Origin: JAVBRU01 sp031547595
Lineage (GTDB): Bacteria; Bacillota; Clostridia; Christensenellales; Aristaeellaceae
Reading direction: 5' to 3'
NCBI GenBank assembly: GCA_031547595.1
Contig: JAVBRU010000089.1
Span: 1-25,383, forward strand
DNA length: 25,383 nucleotides
Shown here: one piece after another, positions 1 through 5,776 of the stretch
Layout of the letters: each line of letters begins with the position of its first letter
Numbering within the stretch: position 1 is the stretch's first letter
Notes under the pieces: generated by a model
What the model saw: the letters and a program-made list of their open reading frames with translations, nothing else
Told to the model about the DNA's origin: nothing
The model's database searches: none
Translations under genes and position numbers: made by a program

Positions 1-17
1 CACGGCTAACACCCTGG

Positions 18-287
18 GCGTCGCAGGCGCCTTAAAAGGGCTGAAAATGCCTTTTGCAGCCCCATGCGACGCTTCACCGCGTCCACGAGCTGCGGCAGGG
101 GCTACAGCTTGGCGCATGTGATTCCCCATGATATGGCTGACCGACGTGGGCGGCTGCTCGTCCGGCAATGCCGGAGAGACCACGCGGCATCATATATACG
201 GGTTTCTCCGACCCGAAATGGCCTTAAAAAAGGCATAGCAATGCTGCTGTTCCCGCACGAAGCATGATGAGATCTACGCCTCATGCC
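18..287 (+). ncRNA. Unidentified highly structured RNA region upstream of rpsM (leader or ncRNA)
   Basis: No convincing protein is encoded here, but there are many nested complementary segments. 18-24 (GCGTCGC) pairs with 66-72 (GCGACGC) and encloses 38-43 (GGGCTG) with 57-62 (CAGCCC). 77-82 (CCGCGT) pairs with 182-187 (ACGCGG) and encloses 85-90 (ACGAGC) with 156-161 (GCTCGT), directly followed by hairpin 162-166/170-174. Three more hairpins follow: 199-203/211-215, 221-225/230-234 and 262-267/281-286. Segment 27-31 (GCGCC) could also pair with 111-115 (GGCGC) as a pseudoknot. I could not match it to tmRNA, RNase P RNA, SRP RNA, a T-box or a common riboswitch. It lies where infA/rpmJ or a short leader would normally precede rpsM, so a regulatory leader for the alpha operon or an independent ncRNA are both possible. 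Its 5' end may lie outside the window. No clear promoter or terminator was found, so the strand is assumed from the neighbour. Confidence 0.4.
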
Positions 288-340
288 AAGTGAATGACAA
301 AGCAGCGATGACCGAAATCATTTGGAGGTGTAACCAATAC

Positions 341-709
341 ATGGCACGTATAGCGGGCGTTGACTTGCCCAGAGAGAAGCGCGTTGAGATTGGCCTGACG
401 TACATCTTCGGCATTGGTCCGGCGGTGTCTAAGGAAATCCTCGATGCTACCCAAATCAATCCGGACACGCGCGTGAAAGACCTCTCCGAAAACGAAATCA
501 GCAAGCTGCGCGATTATATCGAACACCACCTGAAGGTGGAGGGCGATCTGCGCCGCGAGGTTTCTATGAATATTAAGCGCCTGGTTGAAATCGGCTGCTA
601 CCGTGGCGTGCGCCATCGTCGCAACCTGCCGGTGCGCGGCCAGAACACCAAGCAAAACGCGCGTACCCGTAAAGGGCCCAAGCGCCAAGTCGGTGGCAAG
701 AAAAAGTAA
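341..709 (+). CDS. rpsM: 30S ribosomal protein S13
   Basis: Small-subunit head protein S13, which contacts 16S rRNA and the P-site tRNA and forms intersubunit bridges. The 122-residue product begins MARIAGVDLPREKRVEIGL, has the helix-turn-helix segment typical of S13, and carries the conserved RGVRHRRNLPVRGQ motif near residue 90 and a basic tail ending GGKKK. Length is normal for the family. ATG 341 was chosen over an upstream in-frame ATG at 290 because GGAGGTG (324-330) sits 10 bases before it and homology begins there. It is the first gene of the rpsM-rpsK-rpsD-rpoA-rplQ operon. The usual upstream rpmJ is not found in the preceding 340 bases. Confidence 0.97.
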   Translation: MARIAGVDLPREKRVEIGLTYIFGIGPAVSKEILDATQINPDTRVKDLSENEISKLRDYIEHHLKVEGDLRREVSMNIKRLVEIGCYRGVRHRRNLPVRGQNTKQNARTRKGPKRQVGGKKK

Positions 710-748
710 CCGAGAATGACAGCCCAGTAGGGCTTCGGAGGGATTAGA

Positions 749-1153
749 ATGGCACCCAAAAAGACAGCTTTGAAGAAGGTTTCGCGCAAGCGCCGTGAAA
801 AAAAGCTCGTTGAGCGCGGCGTTGCACACATCCGTTCTTCCTTTAACAATACCATCGTCACCATCACCGACGTCCAGGGCAATGCCCTTTCGTGGGCGTC
901 CGCGGGCGGCATGGGCTTCCGTGGCAACAAGAAGTCCACGCCCTTCGCCGCGCAGATGGCTGCCGAAACCGCCGCAAAAGCGACGACCGATTTCGGCCTC
1001 AAGTCTGTGGACGTGCTGGTAAAAGGCCCCGGCTCCGGCCGTGAAGCCGCCATCCGCGCGCTGCAAACCGCCGGCCTGGAAGTAACCATGATCAAGGACG
1101 TGACGCCCATCCCGCACAACGGTTGCCGTCCGCCCAAACGTAGAAGAGTGTAA
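749..1153 (+). CDS. rpsK: 30S ribosomal protein S11
   Basis: Platform protein of the small subunit, binding the central domain of 16S rRNA next to S7 and lining the mRNA exit path. The 134-residue product shows the S11 signatures AHIRSSFNNTIVTITD (about residues 26-41), GFRGNKKSTPFAAQ (about 57-70) and the conserved C-terminal DVTPIPHNGCRPPKRRRV. Length matches the usual 127-134 residues. A GGAGGG site at 737-742 lies 6 bases before the ATG. It is 39 bases after rpsM with no terminator between, so it is co-transcribed. Confidence 0.97.
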   Translation: MAPKKTALKKVSRKRREKKLVERGVAHIRSSFNNTIVTITDVQGNALSWASAGGMGFRGNKKSTPFAAQMAAETAAKATTDFGLKSVDVLVKGPGSGREAAIRALQTAGLEVTMIKDVTPIPHNGCRPPKRRRV

Positions 1154-1174
1154 TCTGAGGAGGTCCACGTCAAT

Positions 1175-1804
1175 ATGGCTAGATATACAGGCTCCGTATG
1201 CCGTCTGTGCCGCCGCGAGGGCACCAAGCTCTTCCTCAAGGGCGAAAAGTGTTTCTCTGGCAAGTGCGCCGTCAGCAAGCCCAACCCCACCCCCCCCGGC
1301 CAGCACGGCCAGGCCCGCCAGCGCAAGATGAGCGAATATGGCGTCCAGCTGCGTGAAAAGCAGAAGGCCCGCCGCGCTTATGGCCTGCTGGAGACTCAGT
1401 TCTTCAGAACGTACGAACGCGCTACCACCATGAAGGGCATCACCGGCGAAAACCTGCTGCAACTGCTGGAACGCCGCCTGGATAACGTGGTGTACCGCGC
1501 CGGCTTTGCTGCATCCCGTGCCCAGGCACGTCAGCTGGTGCTGCATGGCCACATCCTGGTCAACGGCCACAAGGTCGACGTCGCTTCCTACCAGATGGAC
1601 GTCAACGATGTGATCACCGTGCGCCAGAAGAGCAAGGAAATGAACCTGTTCAAGACCGCGCGCGAAGGCTCTGCCCGTATCGTGCCCAAGTGGCTGACGG
1701 TCAATGCAGACGAGCTCACCGCCACCGTATCTTCTCTCCCCACACGTGAAGATATCGATTTCACCTTGCAGGAAAACATGATCGTCGAGTTCTACTCCCG
1801 CTAA
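1175..1804 (+). CDS. rpsD: 30S ribosomal protein S4, zinc-binding form
   Basis: Primary 16S rRNA-binding assembly protein, and in many bacteria an autoregulator of its own operon. The 209-residue product keeps four N-terminal cysteines, C9, C12, C26 and C31, the zinc-ribbon (C+) form of S4. The S4 RNA-binding domain (about residues 98-160) includes RLDNVVYRAGFAASRAQARQ and VNGHKVDVASY. AGGAGG at 1158-1163 precedes ATG 1175. In Bacillus rpsD is a separate gene. Here it stays between rpsK and rpoA, as in many Clostridia and E. coli, which makes S4 a candidate to bind the structured region before rpsM; that link is inference. Confidence 0.97.
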   Translation: MARYTGSVCRLCRREGTKLFLKGEKCFSGKCAVSKPNPTPPGQHGQARQRKMSEYGVQLREKQKARRAYGLLETQFFRTYERATTMKGITGENLLQLLERRLDNVVYRAGFAASRAQARQLVLHGHILVNGHKVDVASYQMDVNDVITVRQKSKEMNLFKTAREGSARIVPKWLTVNADELTATVSSLPTREDIDFTLQENMIVEFYSR

Positions 1805-1860
1805 TTGTTGCAAGCTGAGTCCCCTTCCCATGATGGTATCCGATAGGAGGGCAGATCATC

Positions 1861-2808
1861 GTGATCGTCGAAATAGAAAAAGCGCGCATCGAATGCATCG
1901 AAATGGCCGAGAACAACACCTACGGCAAGTTCGTCATCGAGCCGCTGGAGCGCGGATTTGGTCACACACTGGGCAATGCCTTGCGCCGTGTGCTGATCAA
2001 CTCGCTGCCCGGCGCCGCTGTCACCAGCGTCAACATCGATGGTGTTCAGCATGAATTCTCCACCATTCCCGGCGTCAAGGAAGACGTTGCGGAAATCATC
2101 CTCAACATGAAGGAGCTGTCTTTGCGCGTTTACAGCGATCAGAGCAAGCTGCTGGAAGTGAATGCCGTAGGCCCCTGTGAAGTGACCGCAGCGGACATTC
2201 GTGTGGATGACGAAGTGGAAATCGTAAACCCCGATCTTCATATCGCTACGTTGAGCGATGGCGCACGCCTGCACATGTGGCTGGCGTTGGACAAGGGCCG
2301 TGGCTATGTCCCCTCGGACAAGAATAAGTCCATTTCCATGCCCATTGGCGTCATTCCCATCGATTCGATCTACACCCCCACCCGCAAGGTCAACTATGTG
2401 GTCGAAGATACCCGCGTTGGGCAAATCACCGACTATGACAAGCTGATCCTTGAAATCTGGACGGACGGCAGCGTGAAGCCGGATGAGGCGATTTCTATGT
2501 CGGCCCGCATCCTGACCGAGCAACTGTCCCTGTTCATCGGGCTGACGGATCAGTCGATGCCCATCAGCGCAAGCGTGCCTGAAGATGACAAGATGGAAAA
2601 AGTGATGGAGATGACCATCGAGGATCTCGACCTCTCCGTCCGTGCGTATAACTGCCTCAAGCGCGCCGGTATCAACACCGTGGCCGAGCTGGTACAGCGT
2701 AACCAGGAGGACATGATGAAGGTGCGCAACCTGGGCAAAAAGAGCTTGGAAGAGGTCGAGCAGAAATTGCAGGCGTTGGGCCTTGGCCTGCGCCCGACCG
2801 AAGAGTGA
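1861..2808 (+). CDS. rpoA: DNA-directed RNA polymerase alpha subunit
   Basis: The alpha subunit dimerises to start RNA polymerase assembly and, through its C-terminal domain, contacts UP elements and activators. The 315-residue length is typical of Firmicutes. The N-terminal domain (about 1-230) includes the dimerisation motif FGHTLGNALRRVLINSLPG. The C-terminal domain (about 250-312) shows DLDLSVRAYNCLKRAGI and the helix-hairpin-helix RNLGKKSLEEVEQKL. The start is GTG 1861, supported by AGGAGG at 1845-1850, 10 bases upstream. It lies 56 bases after rpsD and 15 bases before rplQ in the operon. Confidence 0.97.
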   Translation: MIVEIEKARIECIEMAENNTYGKFVIEPLERGFGHTLGNALRRVLINSLPGAAVTSVNIDGVQHEFSTIPGVKEDVAEIILNMKELSLRVYSDQSKLLEVNAVGPCEVTAADIRVDDEVEIVNPDLHIATLSDGARLHMWLALDKGRGYVPSDKNKSISMPIGVIPIDSIYTPTRKVNYVVEDTRVGQITDYDKLILEIWTDGSVKPDEAISMSARILTEQLSLFIGLTDQSMPISASVPEDDKMEKVMEMTIEDLDLSVRAYNCLKRAGINTVAELVQRNQEDMMKVRNLGKKSLEEVEQKLQALGLGLRPTEE

Positions 2809-2823
2809 TAGGAGGAAATACTC

Positions 2824-3336
2824 ATGGCAACTGAGCGCAAGCTGGGACGCCCCGCTGACCAGCGCAAAGCCATGCTGCGCAACCTGACCACCAATCTTCT
2901 GTGGTACGGTCGCATCGAAACTACCGAAGCCAAGGCTAAGGAAGTACGCGGCATCGCTGATAAAATGATCACACTCGCCATCCGCGAGTATGATAAGACC
3001 GTCGAAGTAGAAAAGGAATTCTACAACGAGAAAAAGCAGATCGTGAAGCAGACCTTTGTGAACGACCTGCCCTCGAAGCTCCACGCCCGCCGCCTGATGA
3101 TGGCGTACCTGTACGACATCAAAGATGTGCAGAACGACGAAGAGAGCAAGAGCGAGTACAAAGAGCGCATCAAGGATGTGAAGCATCCTGTGGTGGAAAA
3201 AGTTTTCCGCGAGTATGGCCCCAAGTACCGTGCCCGCAATGAGGAAAAGAAATGCTCCGGCGGCTACACCCGCATCTATAAGCTCGGGCCCCGTCGCGGC
3301 GACGCTGCGGAAATGGTCATCATTGAGCTGGTTTAA
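2824..3336 (+). CDS. rplQ: 50S ribosomal protein L17 with an insertion
   Basis: Large-subunit protein located near the polypeptide exit region. The N-terminus (KLGRPADQRKAMLRNLTTNL, RIETTEAKAKEVR) and the C-terminus (GGYTRIYKLGPRRGDAAEMV) are classic L17. At 170 residues it is some 50 longer than the Bacillus protein (about 120). The extra length is a Lys/Glu-rich stretch between MITLAIR and SKLHARR (about residues 55-83), plus a longer segment before the C-terminal motif (about 97-140). AGGAGG at 2810-2815 gives ATG 2824. It is the last operon gene. I recall similar extended L17 forms in other gut Clostridia but have not checked. Confidence 0.96.
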   Translation: MATERKLGRPADQRKAMLRNLTTNLLWYGRIETTEAKAKEVRGIADKMITLAIREYDKTVEVEKEFYNEKKQIVKQTFVNDLPSKLHARRLMMAYLYDIKDVQNDEESKSEYKERIKDVKHPVVEKVFREYGPKYRARNEEKKCSGGYTRIYKLGPRRGDAAEMVIIELV

Positions 3337-3349
3337 TTAGCGGTATGTA

Positions 3350-3509
3350 ATACTAATTCGCGTCTAAAATCGATAGTCGCAGACGCGCCTTTTCCGCCAA
3401 TGCCGCACTCCGAATTCTTGAAATAGCGCTGCTATTCCTGCGAATTCTACGTTTGCCTTGACGAAAAATTCACGCCTGCTTTGTATCGATTTTAGAAGCT
3501 CATTAGTAT
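3350..3509. mobile_element. MITE-like palindromic element after rplQ
   Basis: A 160-base non-coding element with terminal inverted repeats. ATACTAAT (3350-3357) matches ATTAGTAT (3502-3509), and TCTAAAATCGATA (3363-3375) matches TATCGATTTTAGA (3484-3496), separated by a 5-base internal loop on each side. The centre holds a second palindrome, with GAATTC at 3412-3417 and 3442-3447 around AATAGC (3422-3427) and GCTATT (3431-3436). The ends read TA-ACTAAT-like, which fits insertion at a TA dinucleotide (IS630/mariner style), but no longer target duplication is visible. It lies between the rplQ stop and the operon terminator. No transposase is present, and no second copy was seen in the window. 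Confidence 0.55.
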
Positions 3510-3544
3510 AAAAACCGCGTTCGGCATTGCCGAGCGCGGTTTTT
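3510..3544 (+). terminator. Rho-independent terminator of the rpsM-rplQ operon
   Basis: The stem AAAAACCGCG-T-TCGG (3510-3524) pairs with CCGA-G-CGCGGTTTTT (3530-3544) around the loop CATTG, ending in a T run. It is 170 bases beyond the rplQ stop because the palindromic element intervenes. The A-rich 5' arm means it could also work on the minus strand for the convergent gene at 3584. Confidence 0.85.
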
Positions 3545-3583
3545 CTGTAGAAGGGCAGCTGAGGGCGTGAGAAATGTGGTAGA

Positions 3584-3871
3584 TTACCTTTTTGGGTCAG
3601 GCATGTATTGCAATACTTCCAGCATCATCCGCGCGCCCAGACAAAAGCCATGGATGAAGAATTGCTCGTCCTCGCATACGGTTTTCCATGTGCGCGCATC
3701 AAGATAATCGTCCCATAGTGCTTGCTGTTGCTCCTCAGGAAGCAGGGCAAGTATCTGCTGCTCGAGCAGCGCCATCTCGTTTTGAGCTTCTTTGCAGTCC
3801 GGGCTGAGGGCTGGGTCTGCTTCATGCGGGGCAATGTCGCCCCAGAATAGGCCGGATAAAATCTTTTTCAT
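3584..3871 (-). CDS. Small DUF6809-like protein of unknown function
   Basis: A 95-residue acidic protein beginning MKKILSGLFWGDIAPHE and ending in a helix with FIHGFCLGARMMLEVL. The N-terminal MKKIL..L..G.I.P pattern, the central Glu/Gln/Leu-rich helix and the C-terminal F.xGFxLGxxMMxE motif resemble the DUF6809 family of clostridial proteins, recalled from memory. The function is unknown. There are no membrane segments or signal peptide. GGAGG (3883-3879) lies 7 bases before the ATG. It is transcribed from a perfect-consensus promoter (3916-3944), and its -10 lies inside a 27-base palindrome, so its expression is probably repressor-controlled. Confidence 0.75.
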   Translation of the reverse strand: MKKILSGLFWGDIAPHEADPALSPDCKEAQNEMALLEQQILALLPEEQQQALWDDYLDARTWKTVCEDEQFFIHGFCLGARMMLEVLQYMPDPKR

Positions 3872-3904
3872 AAATACGCCTCCATCGAAGAAAATGAATA
3901 TCTC

Positions 3905-3931
3905 ATATAAGGCATATTATATGCCTTATAT
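3905..3931. promoter_or_regulatory. 27-bp perfect palindrome, candidate operator
   Basis: Two 13-base arms, ATATAAGGCATAT (3905-3917) and ATATGCCTTATAT (3919-3931), are perfect reverse complements around a single central T. The palindrome covers the minus-strand -10 box and the expected transcription start of the 3584-3871 gene. A dimeric repressor bound here would block that promoter. The adjacent XRE regulator is the natural candidate, but this is inference. Confidence 0.65.
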
Positions 3932-3944
3932 TGAACAATGTCAA
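3916..3944 (-). promoter_or_regulatory. Consensus sigma-A promoter for the DUF6809-like gene
   Basis: Read on the minus strand, TTGACA (3944-3939) is followed after exactly 17 bases by TATAAT (3921-3916). Both boxes are perfect consensus. The start site would fall about 35 bases before the start codon at 3871. Confidence 0.85.
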
Positions 3945-3952
3945 ATGACCTA

Positions 3953-3970
3953 TATCACTGAAAAGTGATA
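3953..3970. promoter_or_regulatory. Second inverted repeat, candidate operator
   Basis: TATCACT (3953-3959) and AGTGATA (3964-3970) form perfect 7-base arms around GAAA. The repeat lies between the two divergent promoters, upstream of the XRE gene. It could be an autoregulatory site, or a cruciform or hairpin of no importance. Confidence 0.45.
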
Positions 3971-3987
3971 TTATTACACTATTTAGT

Positions 3988-4016
3988 TTGCATTTGAAAA
4001 TTATTTGAGATATAAT
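3988..4016 (+). promoter_or_regulatory. Probable promoter of the XRE regulator
   Basis: A perfect TATAAT (4011-4016) lies 23 bases before the ATG. The -35 at the correct 17-base distance is a weak TTGCAT (3988-3993). A weak -35 beside two palindromes would suit a regulated promoter. Confidence 0.5.
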
Positions 4017-4039
4017 ATTTCTAAAATGAGGTGATTTGA

Positions 4040-4249
4040 ATGGGAATGTCTGAAAAGATCAAAATTCTGTTGGTGAAAAAGAAGATTACTGCGGCACAGT
4101 TGGCAGTTATGTTGGATACAGTGCCGTCAAATGTATATAGGAAATTGCAACGCGACAATTTCTCTGAAAAAGAGTTGCAAGAAATTGCGGCGCTGTTGGG
4201 CTGCAAGTATGAAGGCTTTTTCTTCTTGGAGAATGGCGACCGGGTATAG
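4040..4249 (+). CDS. Small XRE-family helix-turn-helix regulator
   Basis: The 69-residue product is essentially one Cro/CI-type helix-turn-helix domain. Helix 2-turn-helix 3 is TAAQLAVMLDTVPSNVYRKL (about residues 18-37), followed by NFSEKELQEIAALLGCKYEG, the usual C-terminal half of HTH_3. There is no sensor or protease domain, so it is probably a stand-alone dimeric repressor. GAGGTGA (4028-4034) supports ATG 4040; ATG 4046 is a less likely alternative. It faces away from the DUF6809-like gene across a region with two palindromes, a typical arrangement for a regulator controlling itself and its neighbour. Confidence 0.85.
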   Translation: MGMSEKIKILLVKKKITAAQLAVMLDTVPSNVYRKLQRDNFSEKELQEIAALLGCKYEGFFFLENGDRV

Positions 4250-4286
4250 TATTGATGTATAGTTGAGCGAAATAAACGATAACCCA

Positions 4287-4312
4287 AAATTCCCCTCTTG
4301 GGAGGGGAATTT
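4287..4312. terminator. Strong hairpin after the XRE gene, probable terminator
   Basis: An 11-bp perfect stem pairs AAATTCCCCTC (4287-4297) with GAGGGGAATTT (4302-4312) around TTGG. No long T run follows (only TT before GCC), so termination is probable rather than certain. It lies between convergent transcription units and may act on both strands. Confidence 0.5.
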
Positions 4313-4381
4313 GCCTGTATGTTTATGCTTGTTTCGTTAACTTGCGTTGGCGAACCGATTGATTGGACATCGGGCAAGTAC

Positions 4382-4587
4382 TTCTGTTAGAACAGAAATG
4401 GGGGTGCAGGGAGCACTGCTCCCTGCCGAGCGACGGAGATGAGCGCCGCCAGTGGCGGATGAAGCGAATCGGAGTCGGACACCGAAACGAGCGATGACAC
4501 GCCGCAGCGTGGCAGCGCGACGATTGAGGTGGAAGAGGTTAGTTCGGGGGCGAGTAGCCCCCGCGTAACCCCGCTCCCCATTCCCCG
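4382..4587 (-). repeat. GC-rich intergenic repeat, long copy, downstream of the malic enzyme
   Basis: The segment after the malic enzyme stop holds stacked hairpins: 4545-4551/4557-4563 (CGGGGGC/GCCCCCG), a CCGCC/GGCGG hairpin near 4447-4459, 4406-4414/4418-4426 (GCAGGGAGC/GCTCCCTGC) and 4382-4388/4391-4397 (TTCTGTT/AACAGAA). Read on the minus strand, its two ends match 20597-20660: GGGCTACTCGCCC, then CTCGGCAGGGA, then GGCACCCCCATTT-like. The short copy lacks the middle 110 or so bases. An open frame of 64 codons runs through it but looks spurious. No other gene was seen between 4250 and 4587. Confidence 0.6.
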
Positions 4588-5760
4588 TTACAGCCTGGCC
4601 ACGCCGCTGTCGCGGGCGGCCTGCGCCACGGCGGCAGCCACAGCGGGGCCTACGCGCTTGTCAAATGCCTTGGGCATGATATACTCCGCGCACAGCTCTT
4701 CGTCCGCCACGAGGGACGCAATGGCATGGGAGGCCGCCATCTTCATGGCATCGTTGATATCGCTGGCACGTACGTCAAGAGCGCCGCGGAAGATGCCGGG
4801 GAAGGCGAGCACATTGTTGATCTGGTTGGGGAAATCGCTGCGGCCGGTGCCTACCACGGCAGCGCCCGCTTCCTTGGCGAGGTCGGGGAAGATTTCGGGC
4901 ACGGGGTTGGCCATGGGGAAAACGCACGCGCCGCTGTTCATGGACGCAATCATTTCCTTGCTGACAACGCCGGGTGCGGACACGCCAATAAAGACATCAG
5001 CGCCCTTCATGGCATCGGCCAGGGTGCCCTTGAGGAAGCCGCGGTTGGTGATCTTGCTCATTTCCTCATGCGCGGAGTTGAGGCCGTCCATGCCCTCGCA
5101 AATGATGCCAAAGCGGTCTACAAGGATGAGGTTTTGAACGCCCAGGCGCATGATGTGCTTGGCGATAGAAATGCCTGCGGCACCCGCGCCGTTGATGACT
5201 ACGCGCACTTCGCCGATGTCTTTCTTGACCACGCGAAGGGCGTTGAGCATCGCGGCTGCGACTACAATGGCGGTGCCGTGTTGGTCGTCATGGAAGACGG
5301 GGATGTCGCACAGCTCCTTGAGGCGGCGTTCCACTTCGAAGCAGCGTGGCGCGCCGATGTCCTCCAGGTTGATGCCGCCAAAGCTGCCGGAAATGAGGTA
5401 TATGGTGCGCACCAGCTCGTCCACATCCTTACTGCGGATGCAGATGGGGAAGGCGTCCACATCGGCAAACTCCTTGAATAGGCAGCACTTGCCCTCCATC
5501 ACGGGCATGCCGGCTTCGGGGCCGATATCGCCAAGGCCAAGCACGGCGGTGCCGTCGGTGATGACGGCCACGAGGTTGGAGCGGCGGGTGAGCTCAAAGC
5601 TCTTTTCGTAGTTATCCTTGATGACGAGGCACGGCTCGGCCACGCCGGGGGTGTAGGCCAAGGACAGCTCCTGAGAATTGGTGACGGGCGTACGGGAGAC
5701 CACCTCGATCTTGCCCTTCCACTCGTAGTGCTTGGCCAATGCCTGCGCTTTTACATCCAT
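4588..5760 (-). CDS. NAD(P)-dependent malic enzyme (oxaloacetate-decarboxylating)
   Basis: Catalyses oxidative decarboxylation of L-malate to pyruvate and CO2 in the cytoplasm. The 390-residue length is that of the short bacterial single-domain enzymes, without the phosphotransacetylase-like extension. Visible motifs are SLAYTPGVAEPC with the catalytic Tyr near residue 36, MEGKCCLFK with the catalytic Lys near 91, PVFHDDQHGTA at the metal site, and the nucleotide-binding INGAGAAGISIAKH. ATG 5760 was chosen over the longer frame because GGAGGG (about 5772-5767) precedes it. It starts 16 bases after the Ldh2-family gene, so the two are co-transcribed. As last gene of the cluster it would drain L-malate to pyruvate. 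Cofactor preference cannot be fixed from the sequence. Confidence 0.94.
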   Translation of the reverse strand: MDVKAQALAKHYEWKGKIEVVSRTPVTNSQELSLAYTPGVAEPCLVIKDNYEKSFELTRRSNLVAVITDGTAVLGLGDIGPEAGMPVMEGKCCLFKEFADVDAFPICIRSKDVDELVRTIYLISGSFGGINLEDIGAPRCFEVERRLKELCDIPVFHDDQHGTAIVVAAAMLNALRVVKKDIGEVRVVINGAGAAGISIAKHIMRLGVQNLILVDRFGIICEGMDGLNSAHEEMSKITNRGFLKGTLADAMKGADVFIGVSAPGVVSKEMIASMNSGACVFPMANPVPEIFPDLAKEAGAAVVGTGRSDFPNQINNVLAFPGIFRGALDVRASDINDAMKMAASHAIASLVADEELCAEYIMPKAFDKRVGPAVAAAVAQAARDSGVARL

Positions 5761-5776
5761 GATGGTTCCCTCCTTA

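Noticed and set aside
199..215. Hairpin with 5-bp stem and 7-base loop resembling a tRNA T-arm
   Set aside because: The loop TTCTCCG lacks the T-loop pattern TTCRANY, and there is no acceptor stem, D-arm or anticodon arm around it.
64..267. Open frame of 67 codons upstream of rpsM
   Set aside because: There is no ribosome site, composition is Arg/Cys/Ser-rich, and the stretch is full of stem-forming segments that explain it better as RNA.
1..340. rpmJ (L36) or infA expected before rpsM
   Set aside because: No frame encodes the short Cys-rich basic L36 or the IF-1 fold; the genes must lie upstream of the window or elsewhere.
281..1831. A 516-codon open frame on the minus strand, and a second (1801-3186) following it
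   Set aside because: They lie exactly antisense to rpsM-rpsK-rpsD and rpoA-rplQ, have no ribosome site, and their His/Gln/Leu-rich composition is a by-product of GC-rich codon usage.
4387..4581. 64-codon open frame on the minus strand just after the malic enzyme
   Set aside because: It runs through the hairpins of the intergenic repeat, has Ser/Leu/Pro-rich composition and no ribosome site, so it is treated as non-coding.
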